A stretch of DNA of 64,000 bases from Talinum fruticosum (lineage: Eukaryota > Streptophyta > Magnoliopsida > Caryophyllales > Talinaceae): the NCBI GenBank assembly GCA_021018815.1, contig JAITYX010000026.1, positions 496,001 through 560,000 on the forward strand, in the 5' to 3' direction. Positions 34,501 to 47,276 of this stretch are shown here, piece after piece (the first letter of the stretch is position 1; each line of letters starts with the position of its first letter). A model generated the notes under the pieces. It saw nothing but the letters and a program-made list of their open reading frames with translations, did no database searches and was not told the origin of the DNA. The position numbers were made by a program, and so were the translations under genes.

Positions 34501-34860
34501 TTGTTTAAAATTTTCTACTTTGGGCTTTTAGTGTGAATTGAGCTCAAATTTAATTTCAATAAGCCCAATTAAGCTAGCCCATGCTCGGGTTTCAATTATC
34601 GATTTTAATTCCGACTCGAAAAATTCTAATTCACTTAATTTAATAATTTCAAATTTTTGACTTAACTTTTAATATCTTAATTCCTCACTAAGCAAGCACC
34701 TGAATTTTCAGGTCTTATAGGAATGTGATGTAATGTTAGGAATGGATTGATTGACAATTCATGAGGTGAACGTAGATTGTAGAGGTGTAAAGGTTATTTT
34801 AAAAGGCCGGAGAAGGGAAATAGTGTGTTTTGGGGTGAAAAAGATACAAAGTATTACATA
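31540..34860 (+). pseudogene. Protease of the chromovirus, split by a solo LTR
   Basis: The active-site region at about 31545-31590 reads LFDLGATHPFI, where FDSGATHSFI is usual, so the Ser next to the catalytic Asp is Leu. The reading reaches SIGIV at 31753, where a 2966-bp LTR is inserted. It resumes after the GGAAT duplication at 34725 with CDVMLGMDWLTIHEVNVDCR, the C-terminal retropepsin segment. Joining across the insertion is clean because the two GGAAT copies flank it. Confidence 0.8.
31754..34719 (+). repeat. Solo LTR of a 3-kb family, TSD GGAAT
   Basis: It begins TGTAACACCC and ends GGTCTTATA (expected final CA is TA). GGAAT lies on both sides (31749-31753 and 34720-34724). The reverse-orientation copies at 44291-47276 and 39555-42808 share the ends and internal blocks such as the ACACGCTCGGAGTA repeats near 32000. 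A pyrimidine-rich block at 33880-34420 produces spurious ORFs on both strands. Confidence 0.9.
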
Positions 34861-34999
34861 ATTTTAGTCATGAAGGCTAGCAAGTTAGTAAGACAAGGTT
34901 GTAAAGGGTATTTATGTTACTAAGGATATAGAAGAAAGAACAAATGTAGATGATATACGCGTGGTATGTGAATTTTCATAAGTAATTCCCGATGATTTA

Positions 35000-35735
35000 C
35001 CTTACCTACTTCTTCGAAGGAAGATTCATTTTAAAATTTGAAGTTATTCCTGGTGCAAAACCTATTTCTAAAGTGTCATATAGGATGACCTCAACCGAAC
35101 TTAAAGAGAACTAAAGTTAGCTTGATAAGTTATTACAAAAAGGAGTTATTAGGTCAAATGTGTCACCCTAGGGAGCGTCGGTCTTGTTTGTGAATAAGAA
35201 GAATTGCACTTTGAGACTTTATATGACTTATAGTCAAATAAGATAACTATCAAGAATAAGTATCCTCTATTTTGAATTGATGATTGTTTTGATCAATTAC
35301 AAGGAGTTAACATGTTTTACCAACTTAGAATTGAACAAGAGTATATTCTGAAAACTGCATTTAGAATAAGATATGGGCATTATGAATTTATGAAAATGCC
35401 CTCTAAACTTACCAATGCACCTACTACATTGATGGATCTCGGGAACAAAATTTTCAGGACTTATTTGGAAAAGTTTGTGGTGGTATTTATTTATGATATT
35501 CTTATATACTCTAAGGGTAAGGGAGAACATGCGGAATATCCGAGAATAGCACTACAAATATTAAGAGAACATCAATCGCTTGCCAAATTACAAAAGTCTA
35601 AATTTTGGCCGGAAGAAGTGGCATTTTTATGGCATGTTGTTTCCAAGGAAAAGATTAAGGGCTGCCCTTATAAGGTAAAAATAGTAATTGAATGGCCAGA
35701 CCAACTAATGTTACGAAGTGAAGAGTTTTCTTAGG
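35000..35735 (+). pseudogene. Reverse transcriptase of the chromovirus
   Basis: It starts with FEVIPGAKPISKVSYRMTST-like sequence (about 35040-35100) and KGVIRSNVSPWGASVLFVNK after frame changes. The open frame 35312-35734 covers MFYQLRIEQEYILKTAFRIR, FMKMPSKLTNAPTTLMDLGN and the catalytic loop FVVVFIYDILIYSK at about 35475-35515. The usual YxDD-type FIDD is FIYD here, so one of the two catalytic aspartates is Tyr. LQKSKFWPEEVAFLWHVVS then leads to RNase H. It is the best preserved domain of this element but inactive. Confidence 0.85.
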
Positions 35736-36330
35736 TTGGCAAGTTATTATTGGAGCTTTGTACATGATTTTTCAAAAATAGCATCACCATTAACCAATTA
35801 GTTAAAGAAAATTTAAGTGGTCGGATAAATGTAAGGAGGTCTTCAAGAGTTGAAGAAAAGGTTAACCACAACCCCTATTGTTACCTTACTAATAGAAGGT
35901 AAAGAGTATACCATCTATAGTGATACTTCTAATAAAGAATTAGGATGCTCGTTAATGCAGGATGATAAGGTCATAGCTTATGCATCCCGACAACCCAAAC
36001 GATATGAAACATTTGTTCTACATATGATTTGGAATTGGCTTATGTTGTATTGGCTTTAAATATGTGGAGTCATTACTTATATGGGGCCACATGTAACATT
36101 TATATCCACCATTGGAGTTTGAAGTACATTTTTACCCGTAAGAAGATCAATCTGAGGCAACCTCGCTGGTTAGAATTACTTAAGGATGATGACTCACAAA
36201 TACAATATCATTCAGTGGAAGCAAATGTCATGACAAATGCGTTGAGTAGACATACAAAACATAGTTTGAATGCAATAACGATAACCCAGACTCATTATTC
36301 TACGAGAGCTCCATAACATGGGTATTGAAT
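35736..36330 (+). pseudogene. RNase H of the chromovirus
   Basis: Two overlapping frames (35850-36059 and 36029-36316) give LTTTPIVTLLIEGKEYTIYS followed by DTSNKELGCSLMQDDKVIAY, ASRQPKRYE, then YLYGATCNIYIHHWSLKYIF and NLRQPRWLELLKDDDSQI. This is the tether and RNase H domain of gypsy elements, including the first catalytic Asp (YSDTS) and the late NALSR motif. One frameshift at about 36030-36060 interrupts it. It would degrade template RNA. Confidence 0.85.
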
Positions 36331-37827
36331 TACTCTCATGGGGACAAACGAGTGGATTCCTAGTAGTAATTGAGGTATAACCTATTATAATGAAGGAAAA
36401 TTCAGTTAGGACAAAACGATGAAGTCGGGTTAGAAAGGATTAAGCGGAATATTAAAAAGTAAAAATCTCCTGGTTTCGAGGAATACATGAGAATGGAGCC
36501 TTAATGTTTCAGAATGAGTTTTGTATACTCGAAGAAAAAGGAATTAAAAAGGAAAATTCTTGAGGAACCACACAATACACGATACTTGGTATATCGAGAG
36601 GAAAAAAATGTTTAGCGACTTGAAGCAATATTTTCAGTGGAATAATATGAAAAGACATATCGCAGAATATGTAAATAAGTGTTTGACTTGTCAAATGGTA
36701 AAGGTCAAACATCAATGTCTTGTAGGTGAGTTAAGACCTTTAGAGATTCCTACCTGAAAATGAGATTCAATTTCAATGGACTTCATCATCGATTACCTCT
36801 TAAAAAAAAAAGGGGCCATATGGGTGATTGTTGAGCGATTTATTAAATCTGCGCATTTTGCACCAATACATTAACACATGGAATGTAGAGAGACTGACAC
36901 AATTATACATTAAAGAAGTCGTTAGATTATATGAAACACGTAAGGACATCATATCTATTAGGGACAAGAGGTTCCAAGCACGTTTCGGCAAGCTTTGCAG
37001 TGAGCTTTTGAAACTATATTAAATTTTAGTAGTTCGTGTCACCTAGAAACAGATGAGCAAATTGAAACAGATGAATCAAATATGAGAAGATATAATGGTA
37101 GCATGTATATTCGACTTTCAAGGAAAACGAGAAGATTTATCTTTGGTGGACTTCTCCTATAATAATAGTTATCAAGCCACCATTAAAAAGGATCCATTGA
37201 AGCATTGCATGGAAAAAACAAAAGCAAAACCCTATTATGTTGGAGTAAGTTAGGTAAAGCATTCATTATAGACCCTCGGTTAATTCAAGAAATAACCAAA
37301 AGGGGTGAGGAAGATTTAAGAACACATCAAGCCAACTCAAAGTCGACAAAAGGGCTATACGAGATAAAAGTATTATTGAAAGTGTCCCGAGCGAAAGGGC
37401 TCAAAGATTCAATATTAAGGGAAAATCAAACCCAAGATACATTGAGCTGTATGAGATCATACAGAGGTTAAATCCAATGATTTATAGGTTAGCTTGTCGT
37501 CCGAACTCAAGTAGATGCTCAACACTTTTCATATTTTGCAGTTCATAGAATATGTACACGATCAAAGCCATAATATTGTGAGAAAGCCCTAAAAATCACT
37601 AATATTTAGTATATATGGAGCGTCCACTCGCAAATATTGGATTTTAGGATCAATAAACTCGTATTAAGAGCATTCCTTGGGTTAAAGTCTTGTGGACTAA
37701 CCATACCTCGTGGAACCTACATGGAAAACCATGGAAGTTAAGAGAGATAAATATCATCACTTGTTTTTAAGGTAAGTCCTTAAACTTTATTTCCAAATGT
37801 GCAAGTTTCGAGGGTGAAACTTATTTT
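36331..37827 (+). pseudogene. Integrase with chromo-type C-terminus of the chromovirus
   Basis: The zinc-binding domain is at 36560-36757 (KMFSDLKQYFQWNNMKRHIA, then EYVNKCLTCQMVKVKHQ, retaining the CxxC pair). The core begins with DSISMDFIIDYL near 36770-36800, which keeps the first catalytic Asp. DKRFQARFGKL (36960-37000) and DFSYNNSYQATIK (37150) follow in other frames. The end includes VSRAKGLKDSI and an EPTWKTMEVKRDKYHHLF-like stretch at about 37700-37760, close to chromodomain tails. It would insert cDNA; a chromodomain directs insertion to certain chromatin. Many stops. Confidence 0.8.
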
Positions 37828-37839
37828 AAGGGGGAGGAC
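37828..37839 (+). promoter_or_regulatory. Polypurine tract of the chromovirus
   Basis: AAGGGGGAGGAC lies directly before the LTR start TGTAACAAGTCG. Confidence 0.8.
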
Positions 37840-40800
37840 TGTAACAAGTCGACCCTAAATCACATTATTTATTTTACTAATTATAAAATTTATATAATTG
37901 AGTGCGCACTTCAATTCGACATTTGGATTATTTATATATGTGTGTTATGCAGCTAAGGCGACAGAGCGACCTCCAATATAATTTCATAATAATGATTGTA
38001 AATTTACACTTATATTTAAGGAGAAAATTTAGAAATTTGTATAAATATATAACGAGTATAAATATGAAAGTACATGGTTATAAGGCTCTTAAAGATTATA
38101 TTGTAAAGGAATCGTTATATTTAAGAATGAATCGTATAATTTATATGCAGTACTATTTAAATGAAATAAAATAGGAATGAAATAACAATATAATAATAAT
38201 AAAAAAAAAAGAATACGCTAAAGATAATTGGAAACAAAGAAAGAAAAATAAAATAAATTAATGTTTATAAAAATATCAGCTTCAAATTTATCGAGCACAA
38301 ACCAAATTCAATTTTCATTCCCTCATCTCTCTCTCGTCTTGTGCCCCGTGTCCCCCTCCCCGCCTTTCCATCCTTGCTGCTGCCTCACCGCTCCGGATAG
38401 CAGCATCGCCGACGCCGGCCGAAACCGGTGCCAGCCTCCCCCACTCTCTCTTTCTCTCTCGCTCTCCCCTTCTCCTTCTCTCGTGCACCCGTGTTGCGAC
38501 CACTCCCTCACCAACCGCTGCTGCCTGTCCGCTGAAATTAGACGACGGCGCAACGAGTAGTCGCCGGAGCCCAACCGTGCTGCACCACCACCACTCCTTC
38601 CCCTTCTTGGCTTCCACTCTTGGTTTGAAGGTAAAACCCTACATCCTAGATTATCACACTTCATTATCTATTTAATGATTGTAGTTGTAAATTGTATTAT
38701 ATGGGTTTAAAAGATGTTCGTGGTGTGAATTTAAGGGTTGAATTGGAAAAGTTTGAATTAGTGTGAATGTGTGTGATTTGGTATTTTGGTGGAGTGTTTG
38801 TATTGTGAAAATGAATAATTGCGATTGTTCTTGTGAGATGGTGATTTAGCGAATTTGATTGGGGATATTTTTATGTAAATTTCGAGTAAATTGATTGTTA
38901 TCATTGTATTTTGGGAATTGGATATAATTGAGCAAAAGAAAATGAAGTTGTGTAGAGATTGAGGTTAGATAATAAGTAAGCTTAGAGTCATGGAAAAATT
39001 TGAGCATTAGTGTACCTAATTGTGTATGTGGATGTGAATTTTGTTAAGGAAATGATGCATATAACCTTAAAGTAATGTTGTGGGACATATGGATTTTGAG
39101 CAAATTAAGTAAATTATGGAATCTTCGCATGGAAAAACATTTGATGGGTTATTTAATTATTTAATTATGGAGTTTGAATGTAACGAAATGAAGAGTGACG
39201 AGGTTGCGATAGTTAAGGTATAAGTGAAATTTCAAAATGAAAATATTTTGATTTAAGTAAATTAACAAATCGAAGTCATATAAAAATAAACAAAGCTAGC
39301 TTAACCAATTTTTATGAAGTTGTAAGCATTATGCAAATTTAATTAGAGATAGTATTGCAATGAAACTTAATTTAAATATTACAAATAATAAATACATATT
39401 TAAAACAAGCAATGAGGCCACTCTTGTCGTCGACAAGCCATTAAATCAATATTTCATAAAGGGGAGGAAAATATTTTAAATTCGAGTACGTTCATTGCTC
39501 GTACCTTTCGAAATTCACATGTTTTAGCAAATCTCTATATTTCTTGTATATATATGTAAGACCCGTAATTTTGGGGTTAGGTGGTCTTATGAGCTAGAGC
39601 TAATTATTTAGCCTTGGTTAAATATAGTGGGTTGAGCGACCAAGTTTTATACGCAGTTAGATACGCGTAAATTTATTTGAGCGACTTATAATTAGTTCGC
39701 GTAACTCTTATTGGTGAAGCATATTAATTCGCTTTTCGAGTTGTCGCCCGGACCAGCTACGTATTAATCGGAGACCGCGTATGTTACGTATGTGGGTTTA
39801 AGTACATTGAGGATGAAAAAAAAAGAAAAGAAAAGGAAAGGAGAAGGGGATTAGTATGGGAGAAGTAGGTGCTGGCTGCACTCGATGATAGCCACCGAAA
39901 GGAATAGGGCGGGGGACCGAACAAACCAGGAAGCAAGAGAGAGAGAGATCGAGCGAGGGAGATAGTGCAAGAGGGAGAAGACGAGCGAGAGTAGGGAAAG
40001 TGACCGGAGGCCGGCGAGCTCGCGGCGAACGGGGTGAGACGGCCGGCGAGCGCGGGAATCTGTCGAGCGTGAAGAAGGGCGAAACCGAGGCCGAAAGGGA
40101 CGCGAACGCGAGGGCAGAGAGGGAGGCAGCCGGTGGGCGCGAGAATCGTAGCCGGCGACGGTGTCAAGCGTGGAGGGGGCTGCGAAACCGCAATCGGCGA
40201 GCAAAACAACACTAGCCGGCGGGCAAGGGCGAATGAAGAGGGAGGGAGGACGACAGAAGCGAGCAAGAAAGGAGAACGGAAGCGAAAACGAAAGGGAGAT
40301 CGAGGGCAAGCATTAGAGGGGAATAAGAAGAAGATTAAGTAGATGACAGAAGGAAGAAGCAAAGAAGCAGAGGCAGAGAACGAGGGTAGGAGGTAGAGTG
40401 AGAGGTACAGAGGCGTGAACGGGAAGAAGAAGAGGGCAAGGAACCCAATCCGAATTCATCCAAATCGGATTACAAATCGTAAAATTCAAGGTGGGTAGCC
40501 TTATACTCTAAACTATTATTAGTTTCGAAACCCAAATGAATTTCTTATGAATATCGAATGTCTGTTTTATTGTAAATATCGAATGTTTGTTGGGAATACG
40601 GAATGATTGTACCATAGGAAGTGGTTAGGATGAATTAGAACTTGAGATAATCCGATTAAGTGTGAAGGCTGAATTAGGATATTAGGGATTATGAGAAAGT
40701 TAGATTGCGGAGGTCCAAGGACTATTATCGAAGTTTCAATTAGCGATCAAAGACAAAGAAGCTGCGATTTGAGTGCGAATTGCTTAGAGATTACTTGATT

Positions 40801-43660
40801 TTATGATGTTGAGGGGGAGATAACTACTAACATTGGGAAATAATGAGTTGAAGGAAAAGGAGAATATGAGTTTATATTGATTGGTACACAATTGAGGAAC
40901 GAGAGTAGAAATCGATGGTTGGGTTAAATTGAATTGGAGATGTGCCCGAGTCCATGAGATTGAACTAGACTTGAATGTAAGCGAAGCTAACCAGAATTGA
41001 GTGATGAAAAGTGATTAAGAGTTATACAACTAAGGATGGACGAATAAGAGTCGGTTAGTAAGGAAAGAAGCATACCATGGGAGTTTGAGGCGGGAAACGA
41101 CGAGCGGGGAGTTGTAAGGTTAAGATGAGTTTAGAATGTATCTAAGTCTTTGAGATGAAATTAAGTTAGAAGATGAACCTAACAAGAGGAATTTAAGTGA
41201 TAATGTGAGAATAGGAGTTATATGGCCGAGTATGAGCAAAGGAAGTTGATTTACAAAGTGGAGACCTCGAATGAAGAATTGAAGCAAAGACAGGGAGTTG
41301 TGAGAAGTTGAGACATAAGCAAACGAAGTGAATTGACTGAGTAGAGACATAGAATAAGGAATTGAAATAAAAACAGAGAATTGGGAGAAGTTGGGGCGCT
41401 GAATTAGGTAACATCCGCTTGTGGTTATTGTGGCTCGGAAAATGGAAACTAATCGTACTAGAGTGATGGATTGAGAAATGTATAGTTGGAAAGAGTTGAG
41501 AATGATTGCTTGCATTGCATGGTGGTTATTCGTGCTATGTGATTTCTTTACGTGATGCTCAAAAGTAGCTTTGAAAGGTGTTTTGTATTTTACGTGAAAT
41601 GATCTTCGATTACAACTTCTTGTGAACCGCCTTTCAAACGTGAATGTGTTTTAAAGAAGTAAATCTTGTTTGAGAAAGTGAATCGGATTTGAGAAAGTGA
41701 ATTTAGAAGGGTGACAGGTGTGTCATGCCTTCTACGATGAGAAATTGATTGAGATCTTGGTAAGAAACCAAATTTGATAAGTGATTGTGATCACTTCGAT
41801 TGAAATGAATTATGGGCTAGATTGTTTAGACCGAGAGGAAGGAGGTGGTCGTGCGTATCGGGCCACGGGGTCTCGATATGCGTATCGGGATGCCCATCAA
41901 CCGGAGAGGTTGATTCTTTCCTGACGAGGAAAGCGGAGCCTTCCGGGTATTTGACTAGAGATAGGTCCCGGAACCTGAGTCGGGGTAGCGCCCGAGAACC
42001 GCCTCGGTGCTAGTTCAATCGCCGAAAGCCCCGAAAGAATTTTCGAAAGTATTCAAAAGAAAGTGCAAATGATTCCACCTTGTGTGTAATGTGATTCCAT
42101 TCCTAAAATGATTGCAAATCGTGCTTCCAAATGATTAAAGTGTTATGAGCTTAATATTGCGAATGATTTCAAGAGATTTCATTGAAAAGGATATAGATTT
42201 GTATTATATTGTTATGCTTTCACTGATTTGATTATTATGAGTATTATGTGTAAAGAATTTCCATTTTAAGGGTGTAGGACTCCGGTGAGCCCGTTGATTA
42301 TTGCTTACCCCCACAAATTTCCCCCTCCCGAGTGTTGCGGTACATTCCCGGTGTGCCACTTAGCTTATTCTGGACTTCATTGATTGCCGTTTGGTGGTTG
42401 CTCGCGCAATTGATGTTCATTCCTTATGTTTCTAAGTATTGTACTTGTAATTTAGTTCATGTAGTTTGTACCATAAGTGTAGTAAACCCTTTTAGATTGT
42501 TTTTAGTCATCGCATGATTGGTTGAACTCCGGTGTGTGGCCGTTGAGTTGTATACTCCGAGCGTGTGGCTCGTCGAGTTTTACTATGCTTTTTATGCAGG
42601 ATTTTAAGGCTTTGAGCCTATGGGTTAGTCCATGTTACAAACGGAGCTCTGCCGAAATTTTCAGAGAATCTCGGATTCTTTTGGGAAAACCACCGGTATT
42701 ACTTTTAAGTTGAGATTAGACAGCCAAACCAACACCGGAAAGAGCCTTGGGAGTTCCTGTAAGGAACTCGGCGATGTAATACTCCCGGGGGTGTTTTGGG
42801 GTGTTACAATATAACTAATAATGAATCATTTACAAATCAAGATTTGTCACCTAATTAAGTGATCCCCGATCGGTTATTAATTATCAATTATCAATTATGA
42901 GGGCTTAGGCCATTCAATTCCACCCGCGCAACTTCAACTCGGGTTCTCGGTCGGCCGGGAGGTGTTCAACTTATTTAAAGATCGCATCAATTATACAAGG
43001 GGTTCCACTTTCAAATAATAATTGGCAAGCAAGTTTGACTCATATTCTCTCCCCTCGATTTCGAACTAAATGAATTGAAATGCGTGCGTTCAATGAAAAT
43101 GTTTTCAAAGTAGTTTTACAGAGTGCATGAATGTTCGTAATAAGTTTCGACTCATTGTTCAAAATATTTTACTTGTTTTGATTTAGGGAAAGCATTGGTG
43201 AACAATCAATTACCCGCCAAGTCTGCCGAAGGAAAACCATAACAGGACATGTTGCATTTATGGTTACTGAAGGTATTTAGATGCTCACAAGTGATTTTAC
43301 GCTCAACCGTGGCTTGGGTATAACCTTAGGAATTATTACATGTTGCATATTATGTCGTGGAATAGACGAAAATGTGGGTTGTATAAATATTATGTCACTA
43401 AAGAACTCAACTGTATTTTGGGGTCTTATTTAAATATGAAGTATGACTTAGCTACTTGGGTGGTAAGCATTTACCCCTAAGAGGACCCAACAGAAATGAA
43501 ACAGATTGGATGCGCAAATTGTATTTTATTTTATTTTACTTATTTAGACTTGTCCTATTTTTAGGATGGTGGTAATGCTTTCAATTGTTATCTTCCTGCG
43601 ACCTTACGTAATATTCTCTAGTTAGGGGATTATGAAGTAATGGTGATTAGGGGCATTACA
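37840..43660 (+). repeat. 3' LTR of the chromovirus with nested solo LTR
   Basis: It starts TGTAACAAGTCG and ends GGGGCATTACA. Without the nested LTR (39555-42808 plus a 5-bp duplication) it is about 2562 bp. A pyrimidine-rich, CpG-containing block at 38320-38630 creates long spurious ORFs. The following TATAG (43661-43665) belongs to the gag array. Confidence 0.8.
39555..42808 (-). repeat. Solo LTR of the 3-kb family, TSD ATATA
   Basis: In plus sense it reads TGTAAGACCC to GGGGTGTTACA, the reverse complement of the copy at 31754. ATATA flanks both sides (39550-39554 and 42809-42813). At 3254 bp it is somewhat longer than its relatives. The purine-rich block at 39790-40440 corresponds to the pyrimidine-rich block of the other copies. 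Confidence 0.9.
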
Positions 43661-44290
43661 TATAGCCAAGTACTACCCAAAGCAGAATATAGATTAGAAG
43701 AATAAGAAAGTCATGACAGCTACCTGGAATGGAGATGAATCAAATGATGGGATGAATCCAACTGATTACCATGATATACTCGGACAAAGAAACCGAAAAT
43801 GATCCTGAAGAGGTAATTAACTATTTCCTTACGTTTTCGAAGATAGATCTTACTAAATATATCTTTACTTTAGACAAAAACTCCAACTTTGAATCATCTC
43901 TTTTTCAAGAAAAATTTGAGTCTTCAAAACCGAGAACAAGGTTTTGAAGAAGGAGCGTTGCATTGAAACCCTCAATAGCAGACTTATATTTAGAGGAAGA
44001 CCCAATGGTACTTCTAGGCATAGGTTTCAAAAGAATGATGAAACACAAGAAGTGGAAGAAGAAGCCCATGAATGAGGTATTTAGAGAAGATAAGAAAGGT
44101 AAATGCTATTTCTCACCAAATACCTCTTATACTAAAAAGTTCGGTTGTTTTAAGTATGGCGAGCAAAGAACATATAGCGAATGACTTCTCATAGAGGAAC
44201 AAATATTAGAAGAATAAGAAAGTCATGGTTGCTACATGGAGTGAAGATGATGATGAGGATGATGAGGATGACATTGAGGATGAATCTAAG
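43661..44290 (+). repeat. Gag array, plus block, first part
   Basis: One unit is visible: decayed knuckle end, KKVMTATWNGDES, NYFLTFSKIDLTKYIFTLDK, an anchor at 43988, then GFKRMMKHKKWKKKPMNEVF in the open frame 43963-44184 and a degenerate knuckle CFKYGEQRTYSE. The sequence is interrupted after CTAAG at 44290 by a solo LTR. Confidence 0.85.
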
Positions 44291-47276
44291 TGTGAGACCC
44301 CGAAATTTCGTGTGCTTGCACTGGTAGTGAATTATTAGAATTTTTCCGAGTCGGAATTAGAAACCCGAGAACCAAAACCGAGCATGGGCTAGCTAAATTG
44401 GGCCTTGAGAAGTTGAAGTTGGGCCCAATTAAAAGAAAAAGAAAGGAAAATGGTTGGCAATTGTGGGATGAGTCGGCAATTTATGAGAGCAAAAGGTAAG
44501 GGGGTCCAATTAAGTTTAGGCAGCATAGCATTGAGGTGTGATTAGGAGAAGAGGAGAGAGAGTGAGGCGGAGACAAAAGAAAAGAACGAGGAAATGGAAG
44601 AAGCAGGGACGAGAGGAGGGCGAGAGAGGGAGGACGCACAGAGAGAGAAGGAGAGCGAGCGGGAGTGAGGGCAACGCCGAAACCGACAGCCGGCGGGCAC
44701 GGCAGAGCCCGAGGACAGGCGCCAGACGAAGGAGAAAAGAAAAGGGAAACGAAAGAAAGGAGAAGCAGAGCAGAGACGAAGTAGAAGCGAAACAAAGCGA
44801 GAGCGGGAGAGAGAGAGAGGGGCCGGTGGCCGGTGAGCGCCCGAACGGCGAGGTCACCGCCGCCGGTGGGCGAACAAGAGCTCGGGAGGCCGAGCAGGAC
44901 GAAGAAAGGGAAGAGCAGAGAGGCCGAGCGAACGAGGGGACCGAAGGGGTTCCGCGGCCAGCGAACGCGAGGGCCGAGGAAGGCGGTCGGTGGGCACGGA
45001 ACAGCGGCCGACGGGCGGTGAGCGCGAGGAGGGGGACGAAGGGGACCTGAATCGGACCGAAACAGGGAAGTCGGAGACCGGGACTGAGGCAGCGAGAGGA
45101 AGAAGCAGAGGGTGAGGGAAGAAGAAGGGTTGAAAGAGCAGGAGTTAGACCAGAAATTGAAAGGCGGAAGAGAAATCGAAACCCAATCCGAAACCCTGTA
45201 GAACTGAATTCTTAGAACCTCTAAGAATCTAAGGTGAGTAATCTAAATTCATCCTCTAGAATAAAATGAATTAGGTGGATGAAACTTGGAATTGATTCAT
45301 GAAATTGGAAACCCTAAGTTAATTGAAGAATCTAGAGGCCTAAATTCACGAAACTAGAAACTCATGAATTGAAAAGCATGTTACGATTTATGCCTAGTTT
45401 ATGAATTTAATGATATTTGAGCATGATTATGGAGCTGTGTGATTGAGAATTTAGTGAAGTTAGCTTGAACAGAATTATTGAGAAAAATCGGGAATTGAAT
45501 TTCATGATTTATGTGTAGATTTTTATGAATTAAGCATGCTGTCCGAATTTCTGCGAATTCATGTGTAGCCCAAATTTCCTGAAATTTTTACTGCAGCTTC
45601 CTGATGATTTATGAGAATTTCCTGTAAAATTTCGTATGCATTGGATGAGTAGATTAGGAGATATGCAATATTAAGTGAAAATGTTCTGTTTTGGGGCTAA
45701 ATCGCATATAAGTGAGTAACTGAATTAAGAACTGAGATTTAAGAAGCTTTATGTCTAGATTAAGAGATATTTATCGATTAAGTAAAGTTATAGAACCATT
45801 AACCACTTATATGCGATAATACGCGATCATGAAAACGATGAATTCATGGATGGAGATCCTAGTTGGCATGTTTATGTGATTATGTGCTTATCTTGAATTA
45901 CATCAATGATAAATGACATAAGCATGCGTATGTGCTATGAATGGATTGTGTTGGAGTCGGAACTTGCTTATGTGAATTGCTTGTTTTGAAGAAGTTACGC
46001 ATGAACGCATTGAGCATGAATTATATGAATTAAGTATATCTTATGTATAAGTAATAAGAAAATAAGTAAACTTAAAGAACTAAAGAAGGGAGAAAGGATT
46101 GTGTTATTGATCTAAGACCCCACGAATTAAAGAACCCTCTGAAGCTATGGCCATAGAAGTGTCTCATCAACCCGAAGCCACGAATTGAATTGCTTCCACT
46201 AAGAATTGACAGTATGCGTCCTTCGGGGATGGGGGCTGCCTCGAGGCCACGAATTGTTATGCCTCGAGGCCACGAATTGTATGCCTCCGTGAACCGAGCC
46301 CACGAATTGTTTTGGCTCCAAGAACTGGGTCTTTAGAGCAGTGCATAAATCTTCTTTCCATTCGAACTAAGAAAACTTAAAAGAAGTATGATATGAAGAA
46401 ACGAATGATCGTGCATATCGAACCAGAAAGAGCGAATCGATGATTTATGAAATGCATGATTGAACTCAAGAAGAAGAATAAGAAGAAGATCGAATCCTGT
46501 TTTCATAAGAAATGTGTGCCATAAGAACTAAGATATGATTTACGTGATGAATGAATTGCATGATAAGTGATTCTATGACTTACTTGCGTAGAAAAACGAA
46601 TGATGCATGTTTAATTGAATTCATGAATAAGTGATGTCATATGATTCTCGGCAAGTTGGTAAGTTTAGAATCTCGCATGTCTTAAACTTAGTTGATCCGA
46701 ATCGCATGTTATGAATGAGTTATGAACTTACGTGTGTTTGTTAATGAATTAATGTGCAAAGTGAAACCGGGGTTGGGTTTGGGTTATTCACTCGGCTAGT
46801 GAGCTCATGACATCACCAACATTTCAGGTGCGAAGTTAAGACTCCCTGGAGTTGCTTTTGGCTTTTAGAGGAAGCGAACCATCGGATAGGACTTCTCCGG
46901 ACTTCTCCGTACTTTATGTTTTTCATGCTTGTAAAGACTGGTTGTATGTGAACTTAAGTTGATTATGAATGTAAAATCCCTATGTGAATACTCCGAGCGT
47001 GTGGCTCGTTGAGTTGTGTTGTGTTTCTCCGAGCGTGTGGCTCGTTGAGTTTTAGATTGTGTTTCGTGCGGGGTTAGGGCTTTAAGCCCATGGGTTTAGT
47101 CAGTTTACAAAGGAAACTCGCCGAAATTTCCGAAAAACCTTTGAAAGCCTAGAATTACGCTTCCGCCAATCCAAGAAAGGGTTATTAACCCCAAGTTGAG
47201 ACCCTAAGCAGCCTTAGGGGTTCCTCTCGGGAACCCCGGCATGTAATACTCCTAGGGTGGGTCTAGGGGTGTTACA
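44291..47276 (-). repeat. Solo LTR of the 3-kb family, TSD C/ATAAG
   Basis: In plus sense it begins TGTGAGACCCC and ends GGGGTGTTACA. The left flank is CTAAG (44286-44290) and the right flank ATAAG (47277-47281). Removing it restores the array sequence GAATCTAAG + TGTCCGATGG, which is seen uninterrupted elsewhere in the array. Its length is 2986 bp. Confidence 0.9.

Larger units (their letters stand above)
30679..43660 (+). mobile_element. Tekay-like chromovirus (Ty3/gypsy), 5' end lost, two nested solo LTRs
   Basis: The order is gag, protease, RT, RNase H, integrase with a chromo-type tail, polypurine tract and 3' LTR. Integrase last in pol defines gypsy. The C-terminal EPTWKTMEVKRDKYHHLF-like end suggests a chromovirus, and the long LTR fits the Tekay/Del group. 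The 5' LTR and gag N-terminus are missing at 30679. The right flank is TATAG from a gag-array zinc knuckle, the duplicated target. Solo LTRs at 31754-34719 and 39555-42808 are later insertions. After removal of both, about 6.7 kb remains. Confidence 0.8.

Noticed and set aside
38261..38664. Three overlapping 99-113-codon ORFs on both strands
   Set aside because: They arise from the pyrimidine-rich block of the chromovirus LTR and show no domain.
39784..40362. 192-codon minus-strand ORF
   Set aside because: It lies inside a solo LTR in strand-biased low-complexity sequence, is Ser/Pro/Leu-rich, overlaps other long frames and is not conserved as protein in the sister LTRs.
44538..45050. 170-codon plus-strand ORF rich in Arg, Glu and Gly
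   Set aside because: It is antisense to the LTR in a GA-rich block, with comparable ORFs on both strands; stop-poor composition explains it.
44291..47276. Complete DNA transposon with terminal inverted repeats
   Set aside because: The ends TGTGAGACCCC and GGGGTGTTACA look weakly inverted, but a 5-bp duplication, TG/CA ends and absence of any transposase fit a solo LTR better.
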